From Nocardia ninae NBRC 108245 (GTDB taxonomy: Bacteria; Actinomycetota; Actinomycetes; Mycobacteriales; Mycobacteriaceae), in the NCBI RefSeq assembly GCF_007990755.1, contig NZ_BJXA01000015.1:91149-155148 (forward strand): a stretch of DNA of 64,000 bases, in the 5' to 3' direction. Both the position numbers and the translations under genes were made by a program. The notes beneath the pieces were generated by a model that saw only the letters and a program-made list of their open reading frames with translations, was not told where the DNA came from and did not search any database. Shown here piece by piece: positions 17,626-26,851 of this stretch (positions within the stretch are counted from its first letter, which is position 1; every line of letters begins with the position of its first letter).

Positions 17626-18390
17626 CTACCTACGCCTCGTTGCCTCTTCGCGTACTTCGGGGTCGGGGTCGGTGGTCAAGCGGGCCAGTAAGCGGCGGGC
17701 CTCGGTGCCGCGATAGTTGTGTAGTGCGTACGCGAGGGCGTAGCGGACTTCGGAATTGGCGTGGTCGATGAGGTGAGCGATGTCGGTGACGTCGCCGCGG
17801 CTGCGACTGCCCAGACCGTAGAGGGCGAGGATCAGGTCGTCTTCGTTGTCCGCGTTTCGTAGTTGTTCCAGCAGTTGAGGTTTCGTTGGTTCCGGGCCTT
17901 CGGTGGCGAACCGGCGGCGCAGGTCGGCGGACTTGAATTCACCGCGGCCCAGGCAGGCAGGGCAGACGCAGGGGCGGCGGCCGTGCGCGTTCGGATGGTA
18001 GCGCCATCCCGTCACCTGGCGTACGTGCCGAACCCGGTGGAGTTCGGTGGGGGCGATGGAGCGGGGTACGACGACCTGGTAGCCGCGGGCGTCCTCGGCG
18101 CGCATGATCAGCGAAACAGCTTCGGCGGCGGTCATTTCCGTGCCGGCGTCGGAGTAGTGACCGACGAGGACCGGTTCGTCGTCGGGTATCCGGAAATGTA
18201 CTGCGATGAACAGGCGCTGACCGCCGCGCCGTAGCTCGCGTAACCATTGATGCGACAGCACATACGAGGCAAGCACCGGCATGCAGAAGACGCCGCGCTC
18301 GAAGCCGGGCGCGGTGATGCCCGTCCGGCGGATTCGCCGAGCGTTCTTCTCCGGTGTCAGGTGCACTAGCAGGGCCACAACGCAAACCAT
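17626..18390 (-). CDS. HEAT-repeat protein with an N-terminal domain of unknown function
   Basis: 254 residues from the ATG at 18390; a longer frame upstream lacks support. The N-terminal part reads VHLTPEKNARRIRRTGI, VFCMPVLASYVLSHQWLREL and FIAVHFRIPDDEPVLVGHY, a pattern I have seen in actinobacterial proteins ending in HEAT repeats; its start faintly recalls ADP-ribosyltransferase-type folds. The middle has CVCPACLGRGEFK, a possible zinc site. The C-terminal 90 residues hold two to three HEAT units (SEVRYALAYALHNYRG, DPDPEVREEATRRR). A protein-binding role is likely; the activity is unknown. Confidence 0.65.
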   Translation of the reverse strand: MVCVVALLVHLTPEKNARRIRRTGITAPGFERGVFCMPVLASYVLSHQWLRELRRGGQRLFIAVHFRIPDDEPVLVGHYSDAGTEMTAAEAVSLIMRAEDARGYQVVVPRSIAPTELHRVRHVRQVTGWRYHPNAHGRRPCVCPACLGRGEFKSADLRRRFATEGPEPTKPQLLEQLRNADNEDDLILALYGLGSRSRGDVTDIAHLIDHANSEVRYALAYALHNYRGTEARRLLARLTTDPDPEVREEATRRR

Positions 18391-18577
18391 AGATCGGTGG
18401 CTGTGAGGACCTCCAGTGGCGGGCGGGTCTCGTTGTGGCACAACCAAATGTTCACCCGTTGTTCGCCGTCGACTCGCGGAGTTTGGTGTCGCATGAAAAC
18501 ATCTGTGCCAGTTGACTATCGGAATGCGGATGGCAGCAGCGCCGCTTCGTCCCAAGGCTTAGGAATTCGGAGATCAG

Positions 18578-18760
18578 ATGCTGTTCTGGGCAACCATCGT
18601 AGGCGCCGCGCTCCTCGTACTGCTGTTACTCGGCGCGGCGGCACGAGCAATGGATCCGCGTGGCCAGAAAGAGCGGCGGCGCAATTCGAGTGCCGGCCCG
18701 CGCAGGACTGTGCTGCAACAGAGTTGGCCGCAGGCCGGTCGCCCGGGTTCGCGCCGCTAG
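18578..18760 (+). CDS. Small single-pass membrane protein
   Basis: 60 residues: an N-terminal membrane helix (MLFWATIVGAALLVLLLLGA) followed by a basic, Arg/Ser/Pro-rich tail. A clear GGAG lies six bases before the ATG, and the hydrophobic-then-basic layout is typical of real small membrane proteins. No homologue recognised. The following 216 bp hold no gene that I can support. Confidence 0.5.
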   Translation: MLFWATIVGAALLVLLLLGAAARAMDPRGQKERRRNSSAGPRRTVLQQSWPQAGRPGSRR

Positions 18761-18976
18761 GGTTCGCCGCAACGGTGCCGGGCGGGCTTCGCGGAAAGCG
18801 TGGCCCGCTCGGTTGCGGCGTTACTCTGGCCGGAGTGTCCTCGCGGCCTCGGACGATGAGCTCACCCGCATCGCTGCGGACGCCGACCGGCGGCTCGCCT
18901 TCCGAGCGAACCATTCGATCACCAGACCAGCACAGCTCGCGAAAGCGTCGCTCAATTCAGGTGCGGCGCATGAACG

Positions 18977-19237
18977 CTATTGTGTAGTAAACGTTTCGAT
19001 GTTCCGTTCGACCACACTCACCAACTCCCAGCCCTGCGATTCGAGCAGTTCGATGCCGTTGACCAGGTGGACGACCGGTTCGAAGATCGCGCGCTGGTAG
19101 TCGGCCGAGCCGAACACGAAGCCGCCGGTCTGTGGGGAGCTCAGCACGAGGTGCCTGCGTGGATAGGACCGCAGATCTACCATGCCGTTCAACACTGCGA
19201 TCACATCGAAAATGGGCCCGGGCGCAGGAGCATTCAC
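18977..19237 (-). CDS. Small protein of unknown function (86 residues)
   Basis: From GTG 19237 it reads VNAPAPGPIFDVIAVLNGMV, then DLRSYPRRHLVLSSP, GFVFGSADYQRAIFEPVVHL and a closing helix with ELLESQGWELVSVVE. It has no signal or membrane segment. The ending 'LLESQGWELVSV' is frequent in DUF4177-like small actinobacterial proteins, but I do not claim membership. A longer frame upstream has arginine-rich, non-protein-like composition and is left out. Confidence 0.5.
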   Translation of the reverse strand: MNAPAPGPIFDVIAVLNGMVDLRSYPRRHLVLSSPQTGGFVFGSADYQRAIFEPVVHLVNGIELLESQGWELVSVVERNIETFTTQ

Positions 19238-19310
19238 GTGCCTATCTTCCCGCACGCGCGGGCGCGCTCGACCACGGCCACTGTTGGTCGACGACACCCG
19301 GGGCGCTCGG

Positions 19311-19742
19311 TCAGGTGGCGAAGACCTGGGAGTCGTCGGCGAAGGCCTTGAACTCCAAGGCATTACCCGCGGGGTCGAGCAGGAACATCGTCCACTGCTC
19401 GCCGGGCTGTCCCTCGAACCGCACGTATGGCTCGATCACGAACTGGGTGCCTGCGGCTCGAAGACGCTCGGCGAGCTGATGGAACTGCGGGATCGGCAGG
19501 ATCACGCCGAAGTGAGGGACCGGTACGTCATGGCCGTCGACCGGGTTGTGGATCCGCTGCGGGCGGTCCGGTGCGAGGTGGGTGACGAATTGGTGGCCGT
19601 GCAGATTCCAGTCCACCCAGGTCTCTGCGCTGCGCCCCTGGGGCAGGCCGAGCACCGCGCCGTAGAAATGGCGCGCGGCGTCGAGGTCGTCGACCGGCAT
19701 CGCCAAATGAAATCTCGGAATCGGAGAGTCGAGAGCGGTCAT
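19311..19742 (-). CDS. VOC-family (glyoxalase-like) protein
   Basis: 143 residues. PRFHLAMPVDDLDAARHFYG opens module 1 and carries the first His; VPVPHFGVILPIPQFHQLAE opens module 2; PAGNALEFKAF closes it with the conserved Glu. HGHQFVTHL contributes a further metal-ligand-type His. This order matches the vicinal oxygen chelate fold of dioxygenase- or glyoxalase-like proteins. It is transcribed separately from the gene beside it. Confidence 0.85.
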   Translation of the reverse strand: MTALDSPIPRFHLAMPVDDLDAARHFYGAVLGLPQGRSAETWVDWNLHGHQFVTHLAPDRPQRIHNPVDGHDVPVPHFGVILPIPQFHQLAERLRAAGTQFVIEPYVRFEGQPGEQWTMFLLDPAGNALEFKAFADDSQVFAT

Positions 19743-19785
19743 GCGACAACCTTATTCGGCGCGACGCGGATCAGGGCCGTACCGG

Positions 19786-20217
19786 CTACTTCGGTTCGAG
19801 CACGAACACCGGGATCAGCCGGTCGGTCTTCTCCTGGTACTCGGCGTAGGGCGGGTAGGCCGCTACCGCTCGCTCCCACCACTCGGCTCGCTCAGCGCCC
19901 TCGACCTCACGCGCGACGTAGTCCTTCGTCACGGTGCCGTCCTGCAACGGGAACTCCGGGTACGCCTTGATGTTGTAGTACCAGGTGGGGTGCTCGGGGG
20001 CGCCGCCCTTGGACGCCACCACCGCGTACTTGCCGTCGTGCTCGACGCGCATCACCGGGGTGTAGCGCAGTTTGCCGGTCTTCGCGCCGCGCAAGGTCAG
20101 CAACACCACTGGCGACCCGAGCACATCGATGCCCTCGGTGGTCCCGGTCTCGAGGATCTGCTTCGTCTGGTCCTGCACCCAATCGGTGGGGCTGAGTTCT
20201 GCGGATTCGTTGGCCAT
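19786..20217 (-). CDS. Deazaflavin (F420)-dependent nitroreductase family protein
   Basis: 143 residues from the ATG at 20217. It matches the Ddn/DUF385 family: [21 protein letters not shown] in the F420-binding part, [36 protein letters not shown] and a C-terminal [19 protein letters not shown] helix. Known members use F420H2 to reduce quinones or nitro compounds at the membrane in mycobacteria and relatives, so the gene supports an F420-using host. A frame extending upstream is not supported. Confidence 0.9.
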   Translation of the reverse strand: MANESAELSPTDWVQDQTKQILETGTTEGIDVLGSPVVLLTLRGAKTGKLRYTPVMRVEHDGKYAVVASKGGAPEHPTWYYNIKAYPEFPLQDGTVTKDYVAREVEGAERAEWWERAVAAYPPYAEYQEKTDRLIPVFVLEPK

Positions 20218-20331
20218 GACCAGGCCAACATTACTTGCGTCCGCCTTATTCCCGCGCCGACATACTACGCGGATGCGCGCTCCTGTCGTACCCCTACGAG
20301 ACCATGGCGCTATCGGAAAGGAGATACCGCC

Positions 20332-20706
20332 ATGACCGATGAGCACGCATCAGACATCCAGACATGGCTCGCCGGACTCGACGAAAATCAGCGGGGTCGA
20401 GCTGAGGAGCTTGTAGCACTGGTCAGTGCTGCGGACCCCCGCCTTCAGCAGGCTGTGAAGTGGGGCCGCATCACGTTCACCATCGAAAACAGCTGGCACG
20501 ACTGGTTGTGCGGGATCGCGGCCGCCAAAAAGGGAGTACGACTCGTCTTTCACAAGGGCGCGCTACTGGACGACCCCGCCGGGCTGCTGAACGGGTCGGC
20601 GCGCTATGTGCGTGAGCTCCCGGTGGAGCGGGCCCTCGAGTCTCCCGAAGCGGTCGATGCCCTGATCCGCAGCGCTGTCACCCACCAGACCGACCTGATC
20701 GAGTAG
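20332..20706 (+). CDS. DUF1801 domain protein
   Basis: 124 residues with the DUF1801 (YdhG-like) layout: [37 protein letters not shown], a central strand region with [17 protein letters not shown] and a C-terminal helix. The fold is compact alpha/beta; the biochemical role is unknown. A strong GGAAAGGAGATA precedes the ATG. The promoter lies in the spacer shared with the divergent Ddn-like gene. Confidence 0.8.
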   Translation: MTDEHASDIQTWLAGLDENQRGRAEELVALVSAADPRLQQAVKWGRITFTIENSWHDWLCGIAAAKKGVRLVFHKGALLDDPAGLLNGSARYVRELPVERALESPEAVDALIRSAVTHQTDLIE

Positions 20707-20896
20707 GTCGGCAGCGACCGAGATCCGCTCGAACCGCATAGCGTGAATGAAACGCCGGAGACGTTGTTGCCTTGCATGATTCGGGTGATCAGTCTTCGCG
20801 CAACCGCCACAGCGCCGATACCAGGCGCTTCGCGGCCGGGTGATCGTGCCCGCCGTCCCGTGACAGCCGGTGCGCCCGGTATCGTCCGCTCAGGTC

Positions 20897-21931
20897 ATGA
20901 TGGCAGGCGATATCGGTAAAGCGGCACCCACCTGGGATCACCCACGTGGGTCGGCAGCGGTGCGCGTGCTCGTCGAGGTCGGGGTGGCGCACGGGATGTC
21001 GGTGACCACCTGCCTGATCGGCAGCGGGCTTCGATCCGAAGATCTCACCGACCCGACGACAGTGGTGCAGGCCGCGCAGGAATTGTCCGTGGCACGCAAC
21101 CTCATTCGGGAGCTGGGCGACCGGCCCGGCCTGGGTGCGGAGGCAGGCAGCAGGCACACCATCGGCAGCCTCGGCGTCTGGGGGTACGCGATGATGTCGA
21201 GCCCGACGCTGCGTGACGCCATCCTGCTCGGCATCCGCTATGTCGAACTGTCCTTCGCGTTCGTGCGGGTACGGCTGGTGGAGGCAGACCGCGAGGTCGC
21301 GGTGGTCTGCGACGACGCGGACATTCCCGTGGATGTCCGCGCGTTCTTCGTCGAACGCGAGCTGGTCAAGATCGCGCATCTGGTTCCGATCGCGCTGGGA
21401 CCGAGCGTCGGTGTGCGGGTCGAAACCGGGTTGACCGGCGCGCGAGCCGACGCGGTGCGGTCGCGGATCGGCGACATCGAGCTGCGGTCGGGCTGTCGGC
21501 GCCATCGCATCGTGCTGGACCGCGATGTGCTCGACCTGCCGCTGCCGAACGCGGACCCACTGGTCACCAGCGAGTTGGAGCGCGAATGCCTGCGGCTGCT
21601 CGACCTGCGGCGCGGGCGTGGTGCGTTGGCCGCTCGGGTGCGGGCGCTGCTGCTCGCCGACCTCGACTCCGCGCCGGGGATGGACCTGATCGCTGCCCGG
21701 TTGCACGTCGACCCGCGGACGCTGCGGCGCAACCTGGCGGCTGAGGGCACCTCGTTTCGGGAACTCGCCGACGAGGTGCGCGCGGCGCTCGCGGCAGAAC
21801 TGCTGGGTACCGGGCTCCCCGTGGCGGCCGTCGCCGCCCGGCTGGGCTTTCACGACGCCGCCGGATTCTCCCGGGCTTACCGCAGATGGACTGGAGAGAC
21901 GCCGGGTCGCGCCCGGCGCCTGCCTGGCTGA
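20897..21931 (+). CDS. AraC family transcriptional regulator
   Basis: About 344 residues. The N-terminal two thirds match the arabinose-binding-like sensor domain of the group that regulates steroid or lipid catabolism in actinobacteria (VTTCLIGSGLRSEDL, VARNLIRELGDRPGLG, GSLGVWGYAMMSSPTL). The C-terminal double HTH reads GMDLIAARLHVDPRTLRRNL and VAAVAARLGFHDAAGFSRAY. It is encoded just upstream of a Baeyer-Villiger monooxygenase on the same strand and probably controls it. ATG 20897 or 20900 may be the start; both have weak Shine-Dalgarno sequences. Confidence 0.85.
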   Translation: MMAGDIGKAAPTWDHPRGSAAVRVLVEVGVAHGMSVTTCLIGSGLRSEDLTDPTTVVQAAQELSVARNLIRELGDRPGLGAEAGSRHTIGSLGVWGYAMMSSPTLRDAILLGIRYVELSFAFVRVRLVEADREVAVVCDDADIPVDVRAFFVERELVKIAHLVPIALGPSVGVRVETGLTGARADAVRSRIGDIELRSGCRRHRIVLDRDVLDLPLPNADPLVTSELERECLRLLDLRRGRGALAARVRALLLADLDSAPGMDLIAARLHVDPRTLRRNLAAEGTSFRELADEVRAALAAELLGTGLPVAAVAARLGFHDAAGFSRAYRRWTGETPGRARRLPG

Positions 21932-22029
21932 CCGGATCGAACGCCGCATGGCCGAATGTCCGAAACGGACAACAACCTTGTCCGCCTCGGACCTGGGGCG
22001 CGCACGGTGACGTTCCTATCGTTGCGAAC

Positions 22030-23487
22030 ATGACCGGATCAACACCGACGGTAGCCATTATCGGCGCGGGCTTCGGCGGGCTTGCCGCCGCTATCGAACT
22101 GGGCCGCAACGGAATTCACAGCTACCGCGTCTTCGAGCGGGGCGACTCGGCGGGTGGGGTGTGGCGCGCCAACACCTACCCAGGCGCGGCGTGCGACGTG
22201 CCGTCCCCGGCCTACTGCTTCTCCTATGAGCTCGAGACCGAATGGTCGGCGCGCTATGGCTCGCAGCCCGAGATTCACCGATACTTGCAGCGCTGCGCGG
22301 ACAAGTACGGGGTCACGCCCAAGATCAGCTTCGATACCGAGGTTACGGCGGCGACCTTCGTGGACGGGCGCTGGCGGCTGACCTTCGCCGACGGCGACAG
22401 TCAGGAATTCGACGCGCTGATCTGCGCCACCGGCCAACTGTCCAGGCCGAAGATTCCGGAGCTGCCGGGGCTGGACATCTTCGCGGGCAACCAGTTCCAT
22501 TCGGCGGAGTGGGATCATTCGGTACAGCTGAGCGGCAAGCGGGTCGCCGTGGTCGGCAGCGGCGCCAGTGCGGTGCAACTGGTCCCGGCGATCGTCGACG
22601 AGGTGGCCGAACTCCATGTGGTGCAGCGGTCGCCGTACTGGGTCGGCAACAAGTACAACCACCGCGGTGACGGACTGATGCATCGGCTGGTGCACCGGAT
22701 TCCCGGCCTGCCCCGCCTCCAGCACAATGCCGAATGGCTTTGGTACGAACTGCGTGTCCCGATGATCTTCAACCGCGCCGACCCGCTGCGCCACATCTAC
22801 CATGCGCTGTTGCGGGCCAAGATCCGCCGGGAGATCCGAGATCCGCTGCTGCGCAAGATGGTTACGCCGCACTACAAGGTCGGCTGCAATCGCGTTCTGC
22901 TGTCCAATGATTGGTATCCGGCGTTGGAACGTTCGCATGTCGGCGTGTACGCGGAGGGTGTCCAGCAGGTAGGTCCGCGTGGACTCGTCTTGGCCGACGG
23001 CACCGAGATCGATGTCGACGTCATCGTCTGGTGCACCGGCTTCACGCCGAACGAGTATCTGGCGCCGATCGAGATCACCGGGCGGGACGGCCGGTCGCTG
23101 CACACCGAATGGAAGGACGGACCGCAGGCATACCTCGGCATCTGCGCGGCCGGCTACCCGAACCTGTTCATGATGTACGGGCCCAACACCGGCTCGCTCA
23201 CCAACACCATCACCTTCCTGCTGGAGAAGCAGGCCCGCTACATCCGGATGGCGCTGCAACATCTCGAGCGCACCGGCGGATGGTTGGACGTGCGGCCCGA
23301 GGTCCAGGAGCAGTTCAACGAGAAGCTCCAAAAACGTGCGCACGCAACGGTATTCACCTCCGGGTGCCCGGGTTGGTACCACACCGACTCTGGCAAGGTA
23401 TTCGCCGTGTGGCCCGGTTCGCATGTCGCATATGCCAGGGCGACGCGGGAGTTGGTCCTCGCCGAGTACGAGCAGGCGGCCGGCTGA
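22030..23487 (+). CDS. Baeyer-Villiger flavin monooxygenase
   Basis: A 485-residue protein with two Rossmann motifs (GAGFGG at 12-17 for FAD; GSGASA for NADPH) flanking the Baeyer-Villiger fingerprint FAGNQFHSAEW (FxGxxxHxxxW), plus ATGQLSRPKIPEL and a C-terminal GxNTG-type segment (YGPNTGSLTN). Such enzymes insert oxygen into ketones, turning them into esters or lactones, often in steroid, cyclic ketone or side-chain degradation. The ATG at 22030 begins the FAD domain; a longer upstream frame is not supported. The AraC-type gene next to it is the likely regulator. Confidence 0.92.
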   Translation: MTGSTPTVAIIGAGFGGLAAAIELGRNGIHSYRVFERGDSAGGVWRANTYPGAACDVPSPAYCFSYELETEWSARYGSQPEIHRYLQRCADKYGVTPKISFDTEVTAATFVDGRWRLTFADGDSQEFDALICATGQLSRPKIPELPGLDIFAGNQFHSAEWDHSVQLSGKRVAVVGSGASAVQLVPAIVDEVAELHVVQRSPYWVGNKYNHRGDGLMHRLVHRIPGLPRLQHNAEWLWYELRVPMIFNRADPLRHIYHALLRAKIRREIRDPLLRKMVTPHYKVGCNRVLLSNDWYPALERSHVGVYAEGVQQVGPRGLVLADGTEIDVDVIVWCTGFTPNEYLAPIEITGRDGRSLHTEWKDGPQAYLGICAAGYPNLFMMYGPNTGSLTNTITFLLEKQARYIRMALQHLERTGGWLDVRPEVQEQFNEKLQKRAHATVFTSGCPGWYHTDSGKVFAVWPGSHVAYARATRELVLAEYEQAAG

Positions 23488-23517
23488 CGTAAACCGGTCG
23501 ATGCCGGGCGAATCGAG

Positions 23518-24030
23518 CTAGTCCGGTTGCCTGACGGCGTCGAAGTGTTCGCGCAGTGCGTCGACCACCGCGGTCAGCACGCGATGCGCGGCGAGCAGGT
23601 CGGCGTCGGGAAACTCCGCCATGGCAGCGCGGGTGCGTTGACCGAGCGGGATGAAGAAGTTTTCGGCGGCCGCCCGGCCCGGTTCGTCGTGATACAGGAT
23701 CACCCGGCGCCGGTCGCCGGCGTCGGTGCCGCGACGGAGGTGGCCGGATTCGATCATCCGCTCGACCAGGTAGGTAACCGCGGCCGAGGACATCCCCATC
23801 AACTTGCCCAGCTGGCCCGGGCTGAGCGGGCGGCCCGCGAATTCGGCGGTCGCGACATGCAGTAGCGCACGGAAATCGTTCGGCCGCAGGTTGTTCGACC
23901 GGGCGAAGACATGACCGAGCTGCTCGGAGATGGCGGTCAGTGCGCGCAGGTCGGCACCGATCTCGGTCTCCAGCCGCGCGCGCTCGTCCGCTGGTGCGGC
24001 GCGTTTTGCTGTGCTGTCGCCTTCGATCAC
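23518..24030 (-). CDS. MarR family regulator
   Basis: 170 residues. The winged helix is seen in FAGRPLSPGQLGKLMGMSSA, AVTYLVERMIESGHLRR and the wing GTDAGDRRRVILYH. The C-terminal helices form the dimer interface. It is divergent from an MMPL exporter gene and separated from it by a short spacer holding a dyad centred at 24072, so it most likely represses that exporter and itself, with release on ligand binding. GTG start; GGAGG lies about 13 bases upstream. Confidence 0.9.
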   Translation of the reverse strand: MIEGDSTAKRAAPADERARLETEIGADLRALTAISEQLGHVFARSNNLRPNDFRALLHVATAEFAGRPLSPGQLGKLMGMSSAAVTYLVERMIESGHLRRGTDAGDRRRVILYHDEPGRAAAENFFIPLGQRTRAAMAEFPDADLLAAHRVLTAVVDALREHFDAVRQPD

Positions 24031-24056
24031 GCAGGTCAGCTTAACCTCCAGAACTC

Positions 24057-24087
24057 TCTCACTTGTTTAATAGTTAAGAATCTGAGA
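24057..24087. promoter_or_regulatory. Dyad operator between marR-type gene and MMPL gene
   Basis: Imperfect palindrome centred at 24072 with outer arms TCTCA/TGAGA and inner TTAA-TAG-TTAA, AT-rich against the background. This is the usual form of a MarR operator in a divergent spacer. It overlaps the likely -35/-10 area (GATAGT at 24086-24091) of the MMPL gene, which begins only 12 bases later. Confidence 0.65.
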
Positions 24088-24098
24088 TAGTTTTTCGA

Positions 24099-26198
24099 GT
24101 GAGCATCTGGGATCGGTATGCAGCTGTGGTCACCGCTCGATGGTCGTGGGTTCTGCTGGCGGTTCTCATGGCCGTCGCCGGGTTGTTGATCGCAGGCGTC
24201 GGCGGGAACGACGCGTCGGGAGAATCGCCGAGGTCGCTGCCGGACACGGCGGAATCGGCCCGCATCGAAAAGGTGTTGTCGCAGTTCCCCGACTCGGGGG
24301 TGGCTCCGGTGATCGTGGTGGTCAGCCGGGCCGACGGCGCGGCCCTCGGTGCATCCGACCGTATGGCGGCGGCCGCGGCGGTCACACGTGCGGCGGGATC
24401 CGAACCGAGTCTGGCGAGTGCACCCGACGGGGCGGCGGTGCTTGCCCAGGTCCCGGTATCCACCGACCTGAGCGGAACCGCGCTCACCGCGGAGATCGAC
24501 CGGTTGCGGCAGGCTGCCGCCGATGGACTTCCCGAGGACCTGGTGCTGCAAGTCACCGGCGGTCCCGCCTTCGCGGCGGACATCTCCGATTCGTTCTCCG
24601 GTGCGAACACGACCCTGCTGGCGGTGACTGCCGTAGTCGTCGCGCTGCTGCTGATCCTGACTTATCGATCGCCGGTGCTGTGGCTGGTCCCGCTGCTGAT
24701 CATCGGCGCGGCAGATCGGGCGGCCACCGGTGCCGGTACCGGGCTGGCCCGGCTGACCGGACTGACTTTCGACGGTTCCACCGCAGGCATCACCAGCGTG
24801 CTGGTCTTCGGCGCGGGCACCAACTACGCACTGCTGCTCGTTTCCCGATACCGCGACGAACTGCATCACGAGCAGGACCATCGGCTGGCATTGCGCCGCG
24901 CGGTAGGTCGCGCCGGACCGGCGATTCTGGCGAGCAACCTGACTGTGGTCATGGCACTGCTGGTGCTGTTGCTGGGGTCGGTCCCGAGCACCAGAAGCCT
25001 TGGTGCCCTGGCCGCGGCCGGGCTACTGGTGGCATTGTTGTTCGTGCTCGTCGGGCTGCCTGCGGCTTTGGCGCTGTGTGGGCGGAATGTGTTCTGGCCC
25101 TTCGTGCCTCGCCCGGATGGGCGCGACGCTGCCGAGCAGGGGATCTGGCACACCATCGCCACCTGGGTGGTCGGCAGGCCGGTGCGCGTGACCGTCGCCG
25201 CGTCCGCTCTACTCGCGGTCTGCGCCGCCGGGCTGTGGACGGTCGACATCGGTTTGTCGCAGACCGAACAGTTTCGGGTACGCGCGGAGTCGGTAGCCGG
25301 ATTCGACACGCTCGCAGCACATTTCCCGTCCGGCGCGGCCGACCCGACCGTGGTGGTGGCCGCGACGACGCTCGCCCCGCGCGTCGAAGCAGCACTCACC
25401 GCCCGGCCCGGGGTGGTGCGGGCGACCAGCACCGGTACCTCGCCTGCCGGCATGACGCGGTGGGCGGTAGTCCTCGATGCCGAGCCCGGATCCGACCGTG
25501 CGTTCGCCGTGATCGAGGCGATCCGGTCCGAGCTGGGTCAGGTGGCAGGCGCGGACGCGCTGGTCGGCGGCAGTGACGCCGAGGCGTTGGATACCCGAAA
25601 CGCCGCGAGCCGGGATCGGCTGGTGATCATTCCGCTTGTTCTTGTCGTCGTGTGCGTGATCCTGCTCGCGCTGCTGCGTGCGGTCCCCGCGGCGCTGCTC
25701 CTGGTCGGCGTGACGGTGGCGAGTGCGCTGGCCGCGCTCGGCCTGGGCAGTTGGATGAGCGTGCACGTGTTCGGCTTTCCCGCGATCGACACGAATGTGC
25801 CGCTGTTCGCCTTCCTGTTCTTGGTCGCGCTGGGCGTCGATTACACGATCTTCCTGGTGACCCGCGCCAAGGAGGAAACGCCGGGCCACGGCGTCACCCG
25901 CGGCATCGTCCGCGCGGTGTCCTCGACCGGCGCCGTGATCACCAGCGCCGGAGTGGTGCTCGCCGCGGTGTTCTGCGTGCTCGGGGTGCTGCCGCTGATC
26001 ACCTTGACCCAGCTCGGCATCGTGGTCGGCCTCGGCATCATGCTCGACACACTGGTGGTGCGCACGGTGATCATTCCGGCGATGTTCCGGTTGGTCGGCC
26101 CGCGGATCTGGTGGCCGAGCCCGTTGGCCGGAGTCGATGAGCGCGGGGTATCCGAAACGGCGGAGCGTCAAGCGGATCGGGAATCAGTCCATACCTGA
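24099..26198 (+). CDS. MMPL/RND family exporter
   Basis: A 699-residue membrane protein with 11-12 predicted helices in two halves. The first half carries FGAGTNYALLLVSRYRDEL and the second LGVDYTIFLVTRAKEE, the duplicated MMPL proton-relay motif. The external loops are shorter than in MmpL3-type proteins, as in drug-exporting MMPLs. Divergence from a MarR gene suggests ligand-induced efflux. The GTG start lacks a Shine-Dalgarno sequence and lies close to a candidate -10 box, so the mRNA may be leaderless. Confidence 0.9.
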   Translation: MSIWDRYAAVVTARWSWVLLAVLMAVAGLLIAGVGGNDASGESPRSLPDTAESARIEKVLSQFPDSGVAPVIVVVSRADGAALGASDRMAAAAAVTRAAGSEPSLASAPDGAAVLAQVPVSTDLSGTALTAEIDRLRQAAADGLPEDLVLQVTGGPAFAADISDSFSGANTTLLAVTAVVVALLLILTYRSPVLWLVPLLIIGAADRAATGAGTGLARLTGLTFDGSTAGITSVLVFGAGTNYALLLVSRYRDELHHEQDHRLALRRAVGRAGPAILASNLTVVMALLVLLLGSVPSTRSLGALAAAGLLVALLFVLVGLPAALALCGRNVFWPFVPRPDGRDAAEQGIWHTIATWVVGRPVRVTVAASALLAVCAAGLWTVDIGLSQTEQFRVRAESVAGFDTLAAHFPSGAADPTVVVAATTLAPRVEAALTARPGVVRATSTGTSPAGMTRWAVVLDAEPGSDRAFAVIEAIRSELGQVAGADALVGGSDAEALDTRNAASRDRLVIIPLVLVVVCVILLALLRAVPAALLLVGVTVASALAALGLGSWMSVHVFGFPAIDTNVPLFAFLFLVALGVDYTIFLVTRAKEETPGHGVTRGIVRAVSSTGAVITSAGVVLAAVFCVLGVLPLITLTQLGIVVGLGIMLDTLVVRTVIIPAMFRLVGPRIWWPSPLAGVDERGVSETAERQADRESVHT

Positions 26199-26256
26199 GG
26201 ACAACGGCAAATAGTCGCCGCATCCACGCGAATGACGATGACAGGACGGAGTGATG

Positions 26257-26790
26257 ATGAAAAGCACTACGGATCAAACAGATTCGACCGGCAGCCGATT
26301 CACGTCTTCGCCGTACGGGATCGGTGCGCAAGTCGGCGGGGGAGCGATAATACTGCTGCTCGTGGTCGCTGCGGCGGCCACCGGGAACCTCGCCGCCCAG
26401 TCGTCGGCCGAGCAGTACAACCAGTTGAACCAGCCGGGATGGGCCCCACCCTCGTGGGTGTTCGGGCCGGTCTGGACCCTGCTGTATGCGTTGATAGCGC
26501 TGTCGGCGTGGTGGGTCTGGCGGGGCGAGCCGTGGCCGCGAGTGCGGTGGGCGCTGGCTGTCTTCGTCGGCCAGCTGGTGCTCAACGCATTGTGGACGCC
26601 GCTGTTCTTCGGGGCGGATCTGCGTGGCCTCGCACTGGCCGAGATCCTGCTGCTACTCGGCGCAATCATCGCGACCATCGCGATCTTCTGGCGGCACAGC
26701 AGGTTTGCCGCCGGCCTGCTGGTGCCCTATCTGATGTGGACAGCCTTCGCGGCGGCGTTGAACTTCAGTGTCTGGCAATTGAACAACTGA
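26257..26790 (+). CDS. tspO: TspO/MBR family membrane protein
   Basis: About 177 residues with five membrane helices. Family signatures are NQPGWAPPSWVFGPVWTLLY (the ligand-side loop and helix 2), QLVLNALWTPLFFG, and LLVPYLMWTAFAAALNF with the cholesterol/porphyrin-binding aromatic set. TspO proteins bind tetrapyrroles and steroids and take part in stress responses; bacterial roles vary. ATG 26257 fits GGACGGAG; GTG 26251 and ATG 26254 are alternatives. It follows the MMPL gene and may be part of its transcript. Confidence 0.9.
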   Translation: MKSTTDQTDSTGSRFTSSPYGIGAQVGGGAIILLLVVAAAATGNLAAQSSAEQYNQLNQPGWAPPSWVFGPVWTLLYALIALSAWWVWRGEPWPRVRWALAVFVGQLVLNALWTPLFFGADLRGLALAEILLLLGAIIATIAIFWRHSRFAAGLLVPYLMWTAFAAALNFSVWQLNN

Positions 26791-26851
26791 CCTCGGGTCC
26801 CGCTCATCGGGGCCGCACGGGCTTCGAGGTGCGATTCGCTAGCGTTGGCGG

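Noticed and set aside
22039-23424. 461-codon minus-strand frame opposite the Baeyer-Villiger gene
   Set aside because: The plus-strand frame has all family fingerprints; the antisense frame has no motif and arises from GC bias.
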